Shown: piece after piece, positions 11,816 through 23,170 of the stretch
Numbering within the stretch: position 1 is the stretch's first letter
Layout: each line of letters opens with the position of its first letter
Assembly (NCBI GenBank): GCA_029959085.1
Contig: JARWIR010000001.1
Location: 15,553,730 to 15,617,729, forward strand
From: Nemophila menziesii
Taxonomy: Eukaryota; Streptophyta; Magnoliopsida; Boraginales; Hydrophyllaceae
Direction of reading: 5' to 3'
Length of the DNA stretch: 64,000 nt
Notes under the pieces: model-generated
Told to the model about the DNA's origin: nothing
The model's database searches: none
Seen by the model: only the letters and a program-made list of their open reading frames with translations
Translations under genes and position numbers: made by a program

Positions 11816-12190
11816 GTGCGCGTCCGTGAAATTTTTTTAAAATCGTCATAACTAATTCAAAAAAAATCAGAAAATTAAAAAAAAAATTGAATAAATCTAA
11901 TTAATATTTGCGTCTATGAATTTTTTTGATTTTTTTCGAATTTTTTTAAATTTTTTTTTTCGCAGACACGGAATTCCATGTTTTAAACCGTGAAATAAAC
12001 ATGCAATTCCGTGTCTGCGAAAAAAAAATTAAAAAAATCGAAAAAAATCAAAAAATTCATAAAATTCCGAAAAAAATCATAGACGTAAATATTAATTTGA
12101 TTTATCCAAATATAATTTTTTTTGATTTTTTTGATTTTTTTTGAATTATTTATGACGATTTTAAAAAAAATTTCACGGACGCGCGCGTGT
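11816..12190. mobile_element. Foldback element: about 165-bp inverted repeat arms
   Basis: The left arm begins GCGCGTCCGTGAAATTTTT and the right arm ends AAAAATTTCACGGACGCGCG. The arms stay complementary, with small interruptions, to a centre flanked by CGCAGACACGGAATT and AATTCCGTGTCTGCG. The loop is only about 35 bases (around GTTTTAAACCGTGAAATAAACATG). A transcript would fold into one long hairpin. ACTAAT appears at both outer edges in inverted orientation, so the exact termini and any target duplication are unclear. Confidence 0.85.
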
Positions 12191-13149
12191 TTATTAGTTT
12201 TTTTCTTATTTTGTAATTGTTAATTATAAGGGTAATTTGGGATGGGGCTGTTTTCAATAAATATTTTTTTCTAGGCACTTTTTTAAATAAGTTTTTTAAT
12301 AGGTATCAATCAACAATTGGCTCTTTTGATAAAGATAGTAGTGAAAAGAAGTCTTGATATTTTTATTGAAAAAATATTTTAAAAATAATACTTTAAATTA
12401 TAAAACGTAAATATTTTTAAAACAATATTTTTATTAAGTAAAGAAATATTATAAAACATAAGTAGTACTTAATATCAAGTTAAAAAAAATATTTTCTATT
12501 TAGTGCAAAGAGTAAAATTTATGCCATAATTATCTTTATTTGAATTTCAATTGTTTCTTTTTATTTTATTATAAAATATTCATAATATAATATTTATTTA
12601 TTATTATTTTTTATTAAATTCTGTCACCGCTACCTATCGACTATCACCACTACACCTTACATTCTCCACCGACTACCACCACTTTCGGTTTTTTCCGTCA
12701 ACCACTATCACCTTCGCTCATAGTCACCACTGACTAGTTACTTCGTAGCCGCCAATCACCATCAACCAATTTTACCATATGGTTGTGTCCTAATTTTTTT
12801 TTAAATTTATAATTAATTCTTAAAATTTTAGAAAAATAAAAAAATTATATTTTTAGACGGAACAAGTTCAAATCTATATCTATAATTTTTTCAATTTTTT
12901 CATTAATTTTTTATATTCAGTTCTGTGTATTGATAGTAAGGTACATAAATAGATTTGCTAATTCTCCACCATATGGCCACATCAGTTAAATTTTTTAAAT
13001 TCATAATTAATTTCGAAAAAAAAATTTATTAAAAAGATGCGTTTTGGACAAGCTAGGTTCATATTTATATCTGTGAATTAATAAAAATGGTGAATTATAT
13101 ATAGGGTCTTGGAAAACATCTTTCTTCTCTATAGAGTAGTTTCCTAAAT
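12191..13149. other. AT-rich intergenic sequence
   Basis: No gene recognised. A short segment (12623-12775) is rich in CACCAC/ACCACT words, similar to leader-like sequence inside the neighbouring 13.2-14.6 kb block. Confidence 0.45.
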
Positions 13150-13428
13150 GCTATTCTTCTTAGGGACCTCATTTTTTACAATAGTCTTTCCTACCCTTAC
13201 TAACACTAAAAGACAAACAAGTGTGATGTCACTGTTTCTCTCTCCACTACCTACCACTACCTACCTACCTCCAACCTCCCACCACCTACCACCGACCTCA
13301 GGCCACCAGTCACCGGAAAAAACATAGAGTACTCTGAGAATTTGCTGAGTACTCCGACAATTTTGCTGAGTACTCTATATATTTAAATGAGTACTCTATA
13401 TATCCAACCACCGACCACCGACTGCCAG

Positions 13429-13512
13429 AAAATCTCGGAGTACTCTAAGAAAATCTCGGAGTACTCTAAGAAAATCTCGGAGTACTCTGAAAAAAACTCG
13501 GAGTACTCTTAA
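13429..13512. repeat. 21-bp tandem repeat (core CGGAGTACTCTAAG)
   Basis: Four consecutive near-perfect units carry the palindrome GAGTACTC. Further GAGTACTC words occur singly upstream at 13328-13402, giving at least eight in 190 bases. Confidence 0.85.
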
Positions 13513-13942
13513 AAATTGAGGACTAATATATAAAAATTACTGAACAATTTATTTAACAAAAGTAATGAGTATTACTAAAACAAATACAAAAATATTATTC
13601 TCATATATTATTACACAAGCTAAAAAAAATTCTATCTGGTTTGACCAGATCTAGATCTGGTCAACCTACTGAAAAAAAAAGGCTCGCTGCTTCTTCCCAA
13701 ACCGGCGCCACCACCACCATAACAAGACCATCACCATAACACAACCACCACCACTGAAATGTCTACACAACCGACACCATTCTTCGAACCACTGAAGCTC
13801 CAACGAAGCAGCGAATAGGGAAGCTTGAAGCTCCATGACTCCTTCGATCTGCAGATCTCTCGGTGCTGGTGTGTTTCACGTCGACGAAGAAGAAGAAGAC
13901 TGAAGAAGCTGCAAACTCCGGCGAAAACAAAGCTGTAAACTC

Positions 13943-14008
13943 CGGCGAAAACACTGCTGGATCTCGGCGAAAACACTGCTGGATCTCGGCGAAAACACTG
14001 CTGGATCT
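13943..14008. repeat. 22-bp tandem repeat (core CTCGGCGAAAACACTG)
   Basis: Three near-identical 22-bp units, preceded by two related CTCCGGCGAAAAC units at 13915-13947. The unit length is not a multiple of three, which argues against a conserved coding role for the overlapping open frames. Confidence 0.85.
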
Positions 14009-14679
14009 GCTCGTCCTCTCGCTGCTGGAGCTCGAACAACTCTGCTGGATCTCAGCCTTTGTTCGTCTCTTCAAATTGGCGCCGATGGAGTGCTTCGAAG
14101 GAACCAGTCTTCTCCAGCAGCTCTGGTGGTCACGAGCTCCCGAAAGGGAGTTTTCCATGGCTGCTTCCCTCTCCTCGCCACCAACAGCCATGTCGGAACC
14201 AACAGCCTGCGCTTCACGGATCTGTAACGAGCTTCGATGCGATGTTGCGGTAGCCGGAGCTAGGTGCTGCGATGCGATGTTGCGGTGGCCGGAGCTCCAT
14301 TATTTGGTTATGATGTGGTGCTGCGATTCCATGGCTACTTCACGCGAGGCGGTTTGGGAGCTGGGGGGAGGAGAGAGAGATAGGGGAGGAGGGAGATGGT
14401 GGTGGTGGTGGTTGTTCTCATGGGGGAGGATAGTGGTGGTGGCGGATTGGGATATGGGGGAGGAGAGAGAGATAGGGGAGGAGGGGAGGTGAGAGAATAT
14501 TAATCTGAAAATTATAATTGGTGGGTTTCTAAAATAGTATATATAATTCTAAAAGGGTATTAAGGTAATAGGGGTTTTGGGCTTCATGTGTTAAAAACTT
14601 CCTGAGGTCTTTAGTAAGAAGAGGTTCTAGGCCGAGTCCCCATCTTGAAGAGGGGGGTGTGTTCAAGACCCTAAAGTGA

Positions 14680-15605
14680 ATTTACTAAAAAAAAAAATTG
14701 ATATTCAATTTTATGTTATTCTAAAATATACAAAAATAGATTTACATAGTACACAAAATCATAAAATCAATCTAATTTTTTTCATTCTTTAACAAAATTA
14801 CTTTTCTCTTTTATAATAGAATAGAACTATTATTACTAGTATTTATCTATTTTGATATATTCTCTTTCAATCCAACCTCTTTCTGTTATTTTGTGTGTTA
14901 CATATATACACAAAATTACAAATTTCTTTCAGCTTAATCCCTTTTTGTATGTACTTTTGTGTATTTTTGTAATACACAAACATCTAATTCGTATATTACA
15001 GAAACACACAAAATCACAGATATTTTTCATTTCAGCCCTTTTTTGTATGTGATTTTGTGTATCATAGGAACACCAAACACAAAACAAGTGTTGTATGTCT
15101 TAATTTAATACACAAAAAAAAAATCAATCTCAGACTTGTCCTTTCTAGTTGTGCATAAGAACTTCATATACACCATTTACTTAATTCTCACTGTATTATT
15201 ATACATCTTTTAAATTTGGTCCTTTTATGTGATTTTAGTAATACACAAAACTCTGTTTTGTGTATTCTTATAACACACAATGATAGATCTATCATATTAG
15301 TCATTTTTCTTATTCTTTATGATTTTGAAAATCCACTTTTGTGTAATCTTGTAACACACAAAATGACGGACCCTATTATATTAGTCATTTTTCTTCTTCT
15401 CTGTGATTTTGTATGTTTAAATATAACTAAAAACCCACTTTTGTGTAATCACGTAACACACAACCTGACAGGTCCAATCATACTAGTCCTTTTTCTCTAT
15501 CTTTATGATTTTGTATATTACAAAAATACACAAAGCTTAGCTTATTGTATTCTTGGAGCGCATAAATTCACAAACACCATCATATTTGTCAATTTTCTTC
15601 TTCTA
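14680..15605. repeat. Degenerate tandem repeats with ACACAAAA / TTTTGTGT words
   Basis: Roughly 80-100-base units recur, each containing inverted words such as AATACACAAAA and TTTTGTGTAAT, then 'ATTAGTCATTTTTCTTCTT'-like segments (clearest at 15216-15600). The open frame at 15216-15629 simply reads through these units and has no known domain. Confidence 0.65.
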
Positions 15606-15627
15606 GGATTTAAGCTTTATGGTTTTT

Positions 15628-15740
15628 AGGGTTAGTGTTTTTAAATTTAAGGTTTAGGGTTTATAGTTAAGGTTGCTAGCTTTAGGGTTAGGGTTAGGAT
15701 TTGGGGTTAGTGTTTTTAGATTTAGGGTTAGGGTTTTGGT
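15628..15740 (+). repeat. Short interstitial telomere-like repeat (TTTAGGG variants)
   Basis: Several TTAGGG and TTTAGGG words lie close together with TTTAAGG-like variants. The array is short and degenerate, on the strand opposite to the CCTTAAA arrays in the Helitrons. It is not a telomere. Confidence 0.75.
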
Positions 15741-16850
15741 CTAGCATTAGTAGCTTCCCTTTGACCAAGTTTGTTTCTCATACATAACTCTTTCTCACTT
15801 CTACTATTACTCTCTTGCTCCATATCCAAAATAATATACTTATTTGCTTCCATAAATTGACCATCATTGCTATTAACCTCACTCCCACCAGCTTGATCAC
15901 TTCTACCTATACAATTTGTTGTCAACATCTTCTGCATCCTAGGAAAATAGTTAGTGTGTTTCACAATGAAGCCAACAACCACATTTCTTTCATTAATGGT
16001 CTCTCTTATGGCTTATCATCAATGGTTTAATAACAACATATTTAATAAACTGTTTAGTAGATTTCTTTATTTGGTTAGTTAAGATATCATTTTAATAATT
16101 ATCATTTCTAATCATATCAACCTCATTATCCTGCATCTCATTTTTTTTTCTAACTCATTTCCAATAGCAAACTGCCCATGTCTAATCTCTTGTATCAATC
16201 GTTCATCGTCTTTAATATCATCATGCATATGAATCTATATTTAGGATGCATATCTCTTTCAATGAATATTTTATCATGCCATTAAAAAAATACACGTTTT
16301 TGGTCACCCCAAGGTGGTAGGATTAAATTGTTTTGGCAACCAATCTTAACATGTCCTAATATTCCACACTTGTAGCATATTTGAAATGGGCATATCTCAT
16401 CCCATCACCATGTTCTATGCAACATCTATTTTGGAAGGGGTAAATTGACATCAACTCCCATTCTAAACCTTAGTTCCTTAGCCATTTTATGTTCATATGG
16501 AAAAGAAAAATCAACTTCAATTAGATTTCCATTAAGTGAACTAAGGAAGTCTATCATTTGCAGAATATTTTGAGTAGAAACAAATCCACTCACTTGTACC
16601 CAAGCTTCAAATTGTCCAAATGCATGTTATGTATGGACATACCTTCTTCCTATTTTTTTTACCACAACATTCAGTCATCTAGTCAGCTCAAGTCTTTCTT
16701 CCCATATTCTCAATATATCATTGTGCTCTTTGCACTTGATCTTGAACATGTTCAGCCTTATTTCTTAGCTTGGAAAGAACCAATGAAGTACCATGACTAT
16801 TCTATGATTCTCGAGAACACTTATTTGACAATTTTTGGTTTATGATATTG
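15740..16850 (-). pseudogene. LINE ORF1-like remnant (DUF4283 / CCHC zinc knuckle)
   Basis: Read on the reverse strand, the segment at about 16400-16310 encodes CYKCGILGHVKIGC, a perfect CX2CX4HX4C knuckle. It is preceded near 16500-16440 by KMAKELRFRMGVDVNLPL, in the place where plant LINE ORF1 proteins carry a conserved strand before the zinc finger. The tail at 15982-15728 is a polar low-complexity linker. Stops and frame changes interrupt it. ORF1 proteins bind the element's RNA. The matching ORF2 is not next to it, so this is a fragment. Confidence 0.65.
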
Positions 16851-18139
16851 TTGGCTAAGATGAAGTAAGTGGGTATTTGAGTAACAATGGGAACTTTATT
16901 GTTAAGGTCGATTATATTTAAATTTTTGGTATATTTATTGTGAAGGCTGAGGAGAGGTAAAGCATGGTAACAGTTGGATGCCATTCTAGTTTTATAAAAA
17001 CACAAGTAAATAAGATGAAGAGATATTGTAAGTGCACCTAGTTTTCATCTATTCCTTCTTATATAGTTGATAACAATGATTATGCTCTCTCTGCAGATGA
17101 AAAGAACTATGATGCACACAACGTGGTTGGTCGTTGAAGAGTCGGGCTACCGAGCACATCATACTTTTCCCTTAACTTTTGCCATATAGTCTAACTACAA
17201 ACTGATTTCCCAAGTTTTTGTATGGTCCGTGTTATTTACAAATGTCACTCACGTAGTTACTAATAGAGAGAAACAAATATTATGTGAAGGGAAGATTGAC
17301 AGGGGTAATTAGGACTATAAACAGAGTAGAACAAATCCTAATACATGACACCACTACAGGGATCAAAACCCTAGGTTGTAACTCGATCAACAAATGAGAT
17401 GGATGTGAGCAAAGATAATATTGGACAAATTATATTTAACCGATTGTATCTCAACACATATGAATAAGATACAAGAGATGAAATCAAGTATAAAAGATTA
17501 ATTTTGTATTCAAGTAAGAAATAAAATAGTATGAATAAAACTCCTAAAGTTTGAACTAAACGCTTGATAGAAAGAATAGTGAATCACGTGAACAAAACAT
17601 AATTAATCCCTAGGTAAATTCAATCAAACTTGAGATTAAAACTTATACATACTCATAATTGGTTATTTAACTCGAAAAAGAGTTGAAAAAGACATTAGAA
17701 GGGAAATTGAATCTAAACTTGCTTTTTTTACTCAAACACATCAACTATATCTCTAAAAACTCGCTTTGCTTATCATTTCACCTATAGAATTTTTCTTCAA
17801 GATATTATAATTAAAATAGTAAAATCATTTAATTTATTAAATTGAATTCATATAGAAGGATATCGTAGGTTGCGTTTGAAAAATACTACAATCTATTAGC
17901 TGAAAACTTGTTGATCTAACCAGTTGAGGTTAGCTCAACTAGCCAGAACTTAGGTTATCTTTCGAAGCGGTACAAGTTGGAGCGGTGCGACACCGAGTCC
18001 AAAAATGGCTCTCCCATGTAAAAAGAAAAACTTGTTGATAAAGGGTAAAGAAGTAATAACCGCGGAGTTGATAACAAAATAAAGTAATAACCGCGGCAAT
18101 TAGTTTTTCAATATAATTCAATATCATAATTCTTTTTTT
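16851..18139. other. Intergenic, no gene recognised
   Basis: AT-rich sequence without recognisable domains. Short frames at 17005-16802 and 18127-17939 on the reverse strand look accidental. Sequence from about 18140 onward is the conserved upstream block of the second Transposase_24 gene. Confidence 0.5.
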
Positions 18140-18456
18140 GGTTTCTCTTTTATTGCCACCTATTGGTATTTTAGATTTAAATTAAAATTAACTCCCAAAG
18201 CGCCGAGATCGGTTTCCGCCTCCCAAAAGGTACAGTCAGTGTATTTATGTATTGCATGTATTAGAATCATTGTGTATAACAGATATGTATATAACGTTTT
18301 AGAAAGGATTATAAATTATAAGTTGTTCTCGAGAGAAATTCAGGGGATGTGCTTGAAATTTTGCACTCTGGAAGTAATAGTCACTAAGTTGCAACTTATA
18401 GCTTATAAATATTTTCTCTTGACTACATAATCTCAATATTTTGCAGTTTTGAAAAG
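18140..18456 (+). promoter_or_regulatory. Upstream/leader region of Transposase_24 copy 2
   Basis: Homologous by eye to 8070-8765, but more compact. It has the same GAGATCGGT leader word, AAAAGGTACAG likely donor (about 18229) and a TTTTGCAG acceptor at 18441-18446, followed ten bases later by the start codon. Confidence 0.6.
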
Positions 18457-20237
18457 ATGAAGTCGAAGACTAGGGCACAGAGTAGAAGCACATCGAGTGC
18501 CTCTTCATCTTCAAATGGGGACAGTTCACCACAATCACAGGAAGGTAAATTCGACTACTATCTATATTCTCCGCCTTCCTGTTTTCAATTGTACTGCTAT
18601 TTGTTCATCATCCGAGCCAGAAAATGAATTTCAGAAGCAAGATGATATTGACGTGTATTACATTGTATTGAATTATTCAGTGATGTCTCATCTGATCATG
18701 TGTGGATTAGTTCCTATCATTGAATATATACTCTTTGTGGTATTCTCAAATCTCAATTTAACCTTTGTTTTTATGTTTCTACGTATGCCTCGATTCTAGT
18801 ATCGTCTTCACATGAGGAAAGCACATTACATCATGAACAAGACGAAACTTCGCAGATTGGTACCCAAAAAAGAACAAGAGGGAGAACTATGTGCAATGAG
18901 GAATTTTCGATTCCAGACCCAGAAAATAGATTAAGATTGGAGCTCAACAAATATGACCAAGCTGTTGGTGAAAGTGCCACTAAATTAGCAAGCGCATGTG
19001 GTGTAGTTTCACGAATGGGCTCCCTATGTCCGATCACATATAATGACTGGAGGTATTGTAAAAAAGACATGAAGGAACCTATTTTATCTTACATGAAGGT
19101 AAATGCAAACTCAAAGTCTTAAATTCCTAGTTTTAATCTCTTCTAATATTATCGATTCTTATATGTATTAGGAGCGTGTCATTTTAACAAATCACAAGGA
19201 GCAAAAGTATATGCTTAGAACAATTGGGCATGCATGGAATAGCCACAAAACCAGGCTTAGACAAAGTATTTATAGAGCAAGGGCAAAGGGAAAAACTAAA
19301 TCAGAAATTCAAGCTGGTGTACCTGTTGGTGTAGATATGAGACAGTGGACACAATTTGTCGATTTTTGGTTAACTGAACAAGGCATTGTAAGTACCACAA
19401 TATTTGCTTTGTAGGTATAGTTGTTTTTACTAAGATAATGCTATTTCTATTGGCAGGAAAGATCGAATAAGTATAAAACGCTTAGAGGGTCACAAATTTG
19501 TACGCATACAACTGGGAGTAAAAGTTTTGCGAGAAAACGCAAGGAGATGGTAATTCAATTAAGAGCTCTTATATTTTAACTTAATTATTAATATGATATT
19601 TTATTTTGTAGGAAGATGCAAGAGAGCGTGAGGTTGGTGCGGTTGAGTTCTTTCGGGAAACCCACGTGGATAAAAATGGTCAAATGAAAGAAGATGCTTG
19701 GGATGTTTGGGTAATTTATTTTAAATTCTGTAGTGTTGGTTTTCTTTTTTTTTTCGTATATTATATAAGTTTATTATGTTTCAGGAGAAGTGCAATGCGT
19801 TATTGGGTATGGTGTCACCTGAAAATAATGAAGGTAGTTATGATCGTTTACACTTGGAAACTGAGGTGATGCTTGAGGTACAAGGTCCGGAACATCTTAG
19901 TCGTGTTAGAGGTGCAGGGAGAGGACCTACCCCTAAAACATGGTATGATTCTGAAACATTTGCTTCCCTTAAAGAAGCCAAAACTGAAACCCTCCCAGAA
20001 CGTGATTTTGAGCTTGAGAAACGTGAAGCTGAGCTGACGGCAAAAAATGCTGCGCTGGTGGCACGTAATGCTGAGCTGGAGAAAGGCCTAGCTGAGCAGG
20101 TGACACGTAATGCTGAGCTGGAGAAAGGTCTAGCTGAGCAGGTGGCACGTAATGCTGAGCGAGAGAAACGTGAAGCTGAGCGTGATGTTGAGTTTGAGAA
20201 ACTAAAGCAAGTGCTAGATGCATTTATGCGTAGGTAG
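18457..20237 (+). CDS. Transposase_24 (Ptta/En/Spm-type) coiled-coil protein, copy 2
   Basis: Six coding exons: 18457-18544, 18800-19098, 19172-19387, 19457-19549, 19612-19710, 19785-20237. They join to 415 residues with no stop. Exons 3, 4 and 5 have exactly the lengths of copy 1 (216, 93 and 99 bases), and the phases are identical (phase 1 after exon 1, phase 0 elsewhere). Conserved stretches include LASACGVVSRMGSLCPITYN, HTTGSKSFARKRKEMED and GAVEFFRETHVDKNGQMKE. The C-terminus is a shorter heptad array (AELEKGLAEQVARN and relatives) ending VLDAFMRR. It lacks the HEQNN array of copy 1 and has a single HHEQDE in its place. It shares upstream and 3'-flank sequence with copy 1, so the two are probably segmental duplicates about 10 kb apart in the same orientation. 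A role in DNA binding or self-association is inferred from the family and the coiled coil only. Confidence 0.85.
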
Positions 20238-20850
20238 ATATGTTATTATATCATATAGATTGGTTCTTTATATGCTGGATGTTTTCTAGTTTAGTCAATG
20301 TGTCTGTAGCTAGTGTTTATGAAAATTATTAGGATATCCTTTTCAGTGTTGTATTGTTAAAAAGTGTGTTTTATTTTGTGGATAAGTATTATTTATAACT
20401 ACTTTTTCTTTGTTTAGTAAACATGACTGAACTATATACTACAATAAGGAAACGATAATATACAAAGAGAATATTGGAAACTTCCGACATAAGTCTATCC
20501 CGGTTCTTGCTAGCACGTACAAACCAACAACCATTGAGCATCCATCTAAAGTTTTGACACGTGATTCCAGAAGAAATAGGCTTAGATTTCCAGAAAAACA
20601 CAAGGATGTGGAACATTCCATGGCACCAAATGGAGAGAAAGGATAGTAAAAAAGTTCAATTTATGGGTAAGAACTTTTAAATACTTTCAGAACTAGGACA
20701 AGGAGGAGGTAATTTGGCAACAAGAAGCTCTTTAATGGCATAAGATGTGGGGAATGCCTGATCAGGTTCGTAAGTATGAAGAAAGGAAACCACAGCAAAG
20801 GGCTAATTAGAAATAGGACCATCAATGTTCATATAATCCATTAGTAGAAT
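20238..20850. other. Intergenic, no gene recognised
   Basis: Includes the 3' flank of the second Transposase_24 gene. The segment 20450-20640 is less AT-rich and open on both strands for about 70 codons, but shows no domain that I recognise. Confidence 0.45.
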
Positions 20851-20852
20851 CC

Positions 20853-21269
20853 ATTAAGGGTGAGCAAATAGCCTGCTCGATTTGAAAAAATTCGGACAAT
20901 ACGGTCCGTACCCGCGGGATGGGTCTATACTGAGCCATATATTTAGTAAAACCCACGGATTTGAAGTTATACCGGATCTTAATATTAGAAAAACCTACTC
21001 AATCTACACCTAACTCGTCATAGATACTTTTTTAAATTAATTATTTATTATATATTGTTAAAATTAGTTTAATTACTTTTAAATATAACAAGTTGTTCTA
21101 AATCAAAAATACTTATGTTAATATAGTTAAATGATCTTGTATCTTATGATGAGAATTACATGGTTCGATCCAAGTCAAAAATGATTTCGAGTAACATTTG
21201 ATGTAAAAAAAGGAAAGAAAAGTAGAAAATAGAAATTGAAAAATAATCGTTATGTTCAAATACTCAAAA
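20853..21269 (+). mobile_element. hAT-like element fragment cut off by Helitron insertion
   Basis: The sequence TTAAGGGTGAGCAAATAGCC at 20853 resembles hAT terminal repeats and matches in form the right TIR of the complete hAT MITE at 61026-61705 (TAAGGTTGAGCAAATGAG). The following sequence has 'GGTCCGTACCCGCGGG'-type composition typical of such elements. The other end is not seen before the Helitron start at 21270, so it is probably truncated or split by the Helitron array. Confidence 0.4.
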
Positions 21270-21514
21270 TCTATATAATAAAGCGGAACCAAAACTAATT
21301 TACCCTATTTATCCTCAAACTCCCCCGTTAGTCTCATAATCCCCCCATTTGACTCATAATCTCCCCATTCATCTCATAATTCCCTTATTATTCTCTTTTA
21401 TTTTCATTTTACCCATAAATCCCCACCAAACTATCCACCATCGAACACCCAAAAGACCCACCAAGCCTCCCCCCATTAGGCTCATAATCCCCTTATTATT
21501 CTCTTTTATTTTCA

Positions 21515-21795
21515 TCCGCCACCATCAACCATCGAACACCCAAAAGAATCCGCCACCATCAACCATCGAACACCCAAAAGACCCACCAAGCCGCTCTCCT
21601 GCAACGAGAAGACCTCCGCCACCATCAACCATCGAACACCCAAAAGACCCACCAAGCTGCTCTCTTGCAACGAGAAGACCTCCGCCACCATCAACCACCG
21701 AAGACCCAAAAGACCCACCAAGCCGCTCTCCTGCAACGAGAAGACCTCCGCCACCACTCGGGATCATTCTCCACCATCAACCATCGAAGACTTAG
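21515..21795 (+). repeat. About 65-bp tandem repeat related to the RPB2 5' leader
   Basis: Three to four units contain CCACCATCAACCATCGAA and AAGCCGCTCTCCTGCAACGA. The latter resembles AAGCCGCTCTCCTGCACAAG in the RPB2 leader at 37368. The last unit runs into CACTCGGGATCATTCTCCACC and then a GGTAAAAT donor-like site, as in RPB2. After it, at 21853, ACAATGGCCATTGTTATGACC resembles a word in the RPB2 5'-UTR intron. The proline-rich open frame over this repeat (21349-21795) is therefore unlikely to be a real protein. Confidence 0.75.
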
Positions 21796-21899
21796 GTAAA
21801 ATTAATTGTTACCGTTTCTTATTTTTTTTTATCATTTTACCTATTCTATAGACAATGGCCATTGTTATGACCATTTATACTACATAGAAGCTATCAGAA

Positions 21900-22290
21900 T
21901 GTGGAAATGAAAAGAGGAGATTGGATGTGTCCTGAGTAAGTGTAAGCCTTTACTTTGAGTGATTGAAAAAGATATTAATTAAATACATTTGGAATTTTGT
22001 AGATGCGATTTCCTCAATTTTGCAAGAAATTTACGATGTTTAAAATGCCAAACAGAAGGTCCGAAGAGGGTAGATGCTAATGATATTGAAATGAAGAAGG
22101 GGGATTGGAATTGCTCAGGGTAAGTACTAAGTAGAGTCTATTATTTCTATTCGATATTATATATTTTTATTAACTCTATTAAGTATTATGACAGGTGTGG
22201 ATTTATGAATTTTGCTAGCAAAATGAGCTGTTTTCGATGTAGGGAGGCACGTCTCAAAAGGGATTTAAACCCTGGAGAATGGGAATGCCC
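21900..22290 (+). pseudogene. Captured exons of a RanBP2-type zinc-finger protein
   Basis: Three exon pieces with GT-AG boundaries encode two complete zinc fingers of the W-X-C-X2-C-X3-N-X6-C-X2-C type. WMCPE|CDFLNFARNLRCLKC is split by the intron at 21936-22002. WNCSG|CGFMNFASKMSCFRC is split by the intron at 22120-22194. A third finger begins at GEWECP (about 22270) and is lost. This spacing is diagnostic of RanBP2-type (zf-RanBP) fingers, which in plants bind RNA. The donor gene is a plant multi-finger protein that is not in this window. Only the fragment is present, inside Helitron 1. Confidence 0.85.
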
Positions 22291-22433
22291 TTCTATTTTT
22301 TTCAATATTTTGTAACAAATTTTGAGATGATTGTTTGACTTATTTGATTGTTTAACAGGTTCACGAGATCTTTCCAATCCCGATAGGTTTATCATGGAAA
22401 GGTGTTGCTTTCGGTGATGCTACGGAGAATTAA

Positions 22434-23170
22434 CAAAGCACTGTTGTTTTTCCAAAAGGATATCCAATACCAAGTGTTAAGGCTTTAACAAAGCACTATT
22501 GTGAGTGAATTGCAAGCCCCACCTAAGATCAGCACATACACAATATGTGATTTATATTTAGCATGTTTTGTTGGAGAATAATAGTCCATTTTTAGTTTCA
22601 ACATTACGACTATATACAGATTGGATTGTTCCAATGCTCTGGAGAACGTGCTAAATTGAAGGTGAAAGTACGCTTGAATCTGCATGGTATTGTTTCACTA
22701 GAGTCTGCAACTGTAAGTTCTTGAGAGTTTATCCATGGTGGTTAATGTGTTTCAGATTTTTGTTTTTTTCCTATATTGTACGTTTTAATGATGTTCATTC
22801 AACTTTTGGAAGAATAGGAAATCAAAGTTTTGGTTATGAAAGAGAGTAAAATGGATACTGAAGGTGATGCGAATATGCAAGATGCTCCTGGACTGAGATT
22901 GTATTCCAGAGTCTGCTGAAATGGAAACAGAATCTAAGGTGAGCGAGTCTTTATAGATTTGCTGTAGAATATATCCATAGTCTTTGTTTTATGTTTGTTT
23001 AAATATTTTACAGGTCGAGGCTCCAAAGAAAAAAGTGAAGAAAACTAATTGTTCCAGTTTCGGAAGTAGTGTCTGGAGCAATGGTCGTAGCAGATGTTCA
23101 AATAGCAATGGAAAAGGAATTTGAAAAAGATTTGCAAGATCGTATTATGGAAGAGACCAAAGATAAAAAT
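22434..23170 (+). pseudogene. Captured fragment of an HSP110/HSP70-15-like chaperone gene
   Basis: Successive pieces read QSTVVFPKGYPIPSVKALT (22434-22490), KISTYTI (about 22527), then IQIGLFQCSGERAKLKVK followed by VRLNLHGIVSLESAT (22614-22712), then MDTEGDANMQDAPG (about 22850) and VSEVVSGAMVVADVQIAMEK (about 23050-23110). Order and spacing match the substrate-binding domain and acidic insertion of plant cytosolic Hsp110-class proteins (Arabidopsis HSP70-14/15 type). A one-base shift near 23040 and disrupted exon junctions make it non-functional. The parent gene acts as a nucleotide-exchange co-chaperone and is not in this window. Confidence 0.85.

Larger units (their letters stand above)
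13150..14630. mobile_element. Candidate non-autonomous TIR element with G+C-rich internal sequence
   Basis: The left end (about 13160-13190, TTCTTCTTAGGGACCTCATT) and the right end (about 14593-14628, read in reverse as CTCTTCTTACTAAAGACCTC) are imperfect inverted repeats. Between them the composition rises sharply and looks like the leader of a cellular gene, with CT/GA-rich and CCACC-rich tracts. Open frames at 13863-14492 (+) and 14191-13763 (-) are low-complexity and have no recognisable domain. I infer a Pack-type element carrying gene-derived sequence. No target duplication was identified. Confidence 0.4.

Noticed and set aside
13763..14492. Open frames of 142 and 209 codons on opposite strands
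   Set aside because: They overlap each other and a 22-bp tandem repeat whose length is not a multiple of three. Composition is low-complexity and no domain is visible.
17340..17370. CACTACAGGG as a possible CACTA terminus upstream of the second Transposase_24 gene
   Set aside because: No inverted partner, subterminal array or 3-bp duplication was found. The other two copies have nothing similar at that place.
20389..20621. Reverse-strand frames of 60-75 codons downstream of the second Transposase_24 gene
   Set aside because: No recognisable motif, and two overlapping frames are both open. There is not enough support to call a gene.
21349..21795. 148-codon Pro/His-rich open frame in Helitron 1
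   Set aside because: It reads through tandem copies of an untranslated leader-like repeat. The RPB2 homologue of this sequence is a 5'-UTR.
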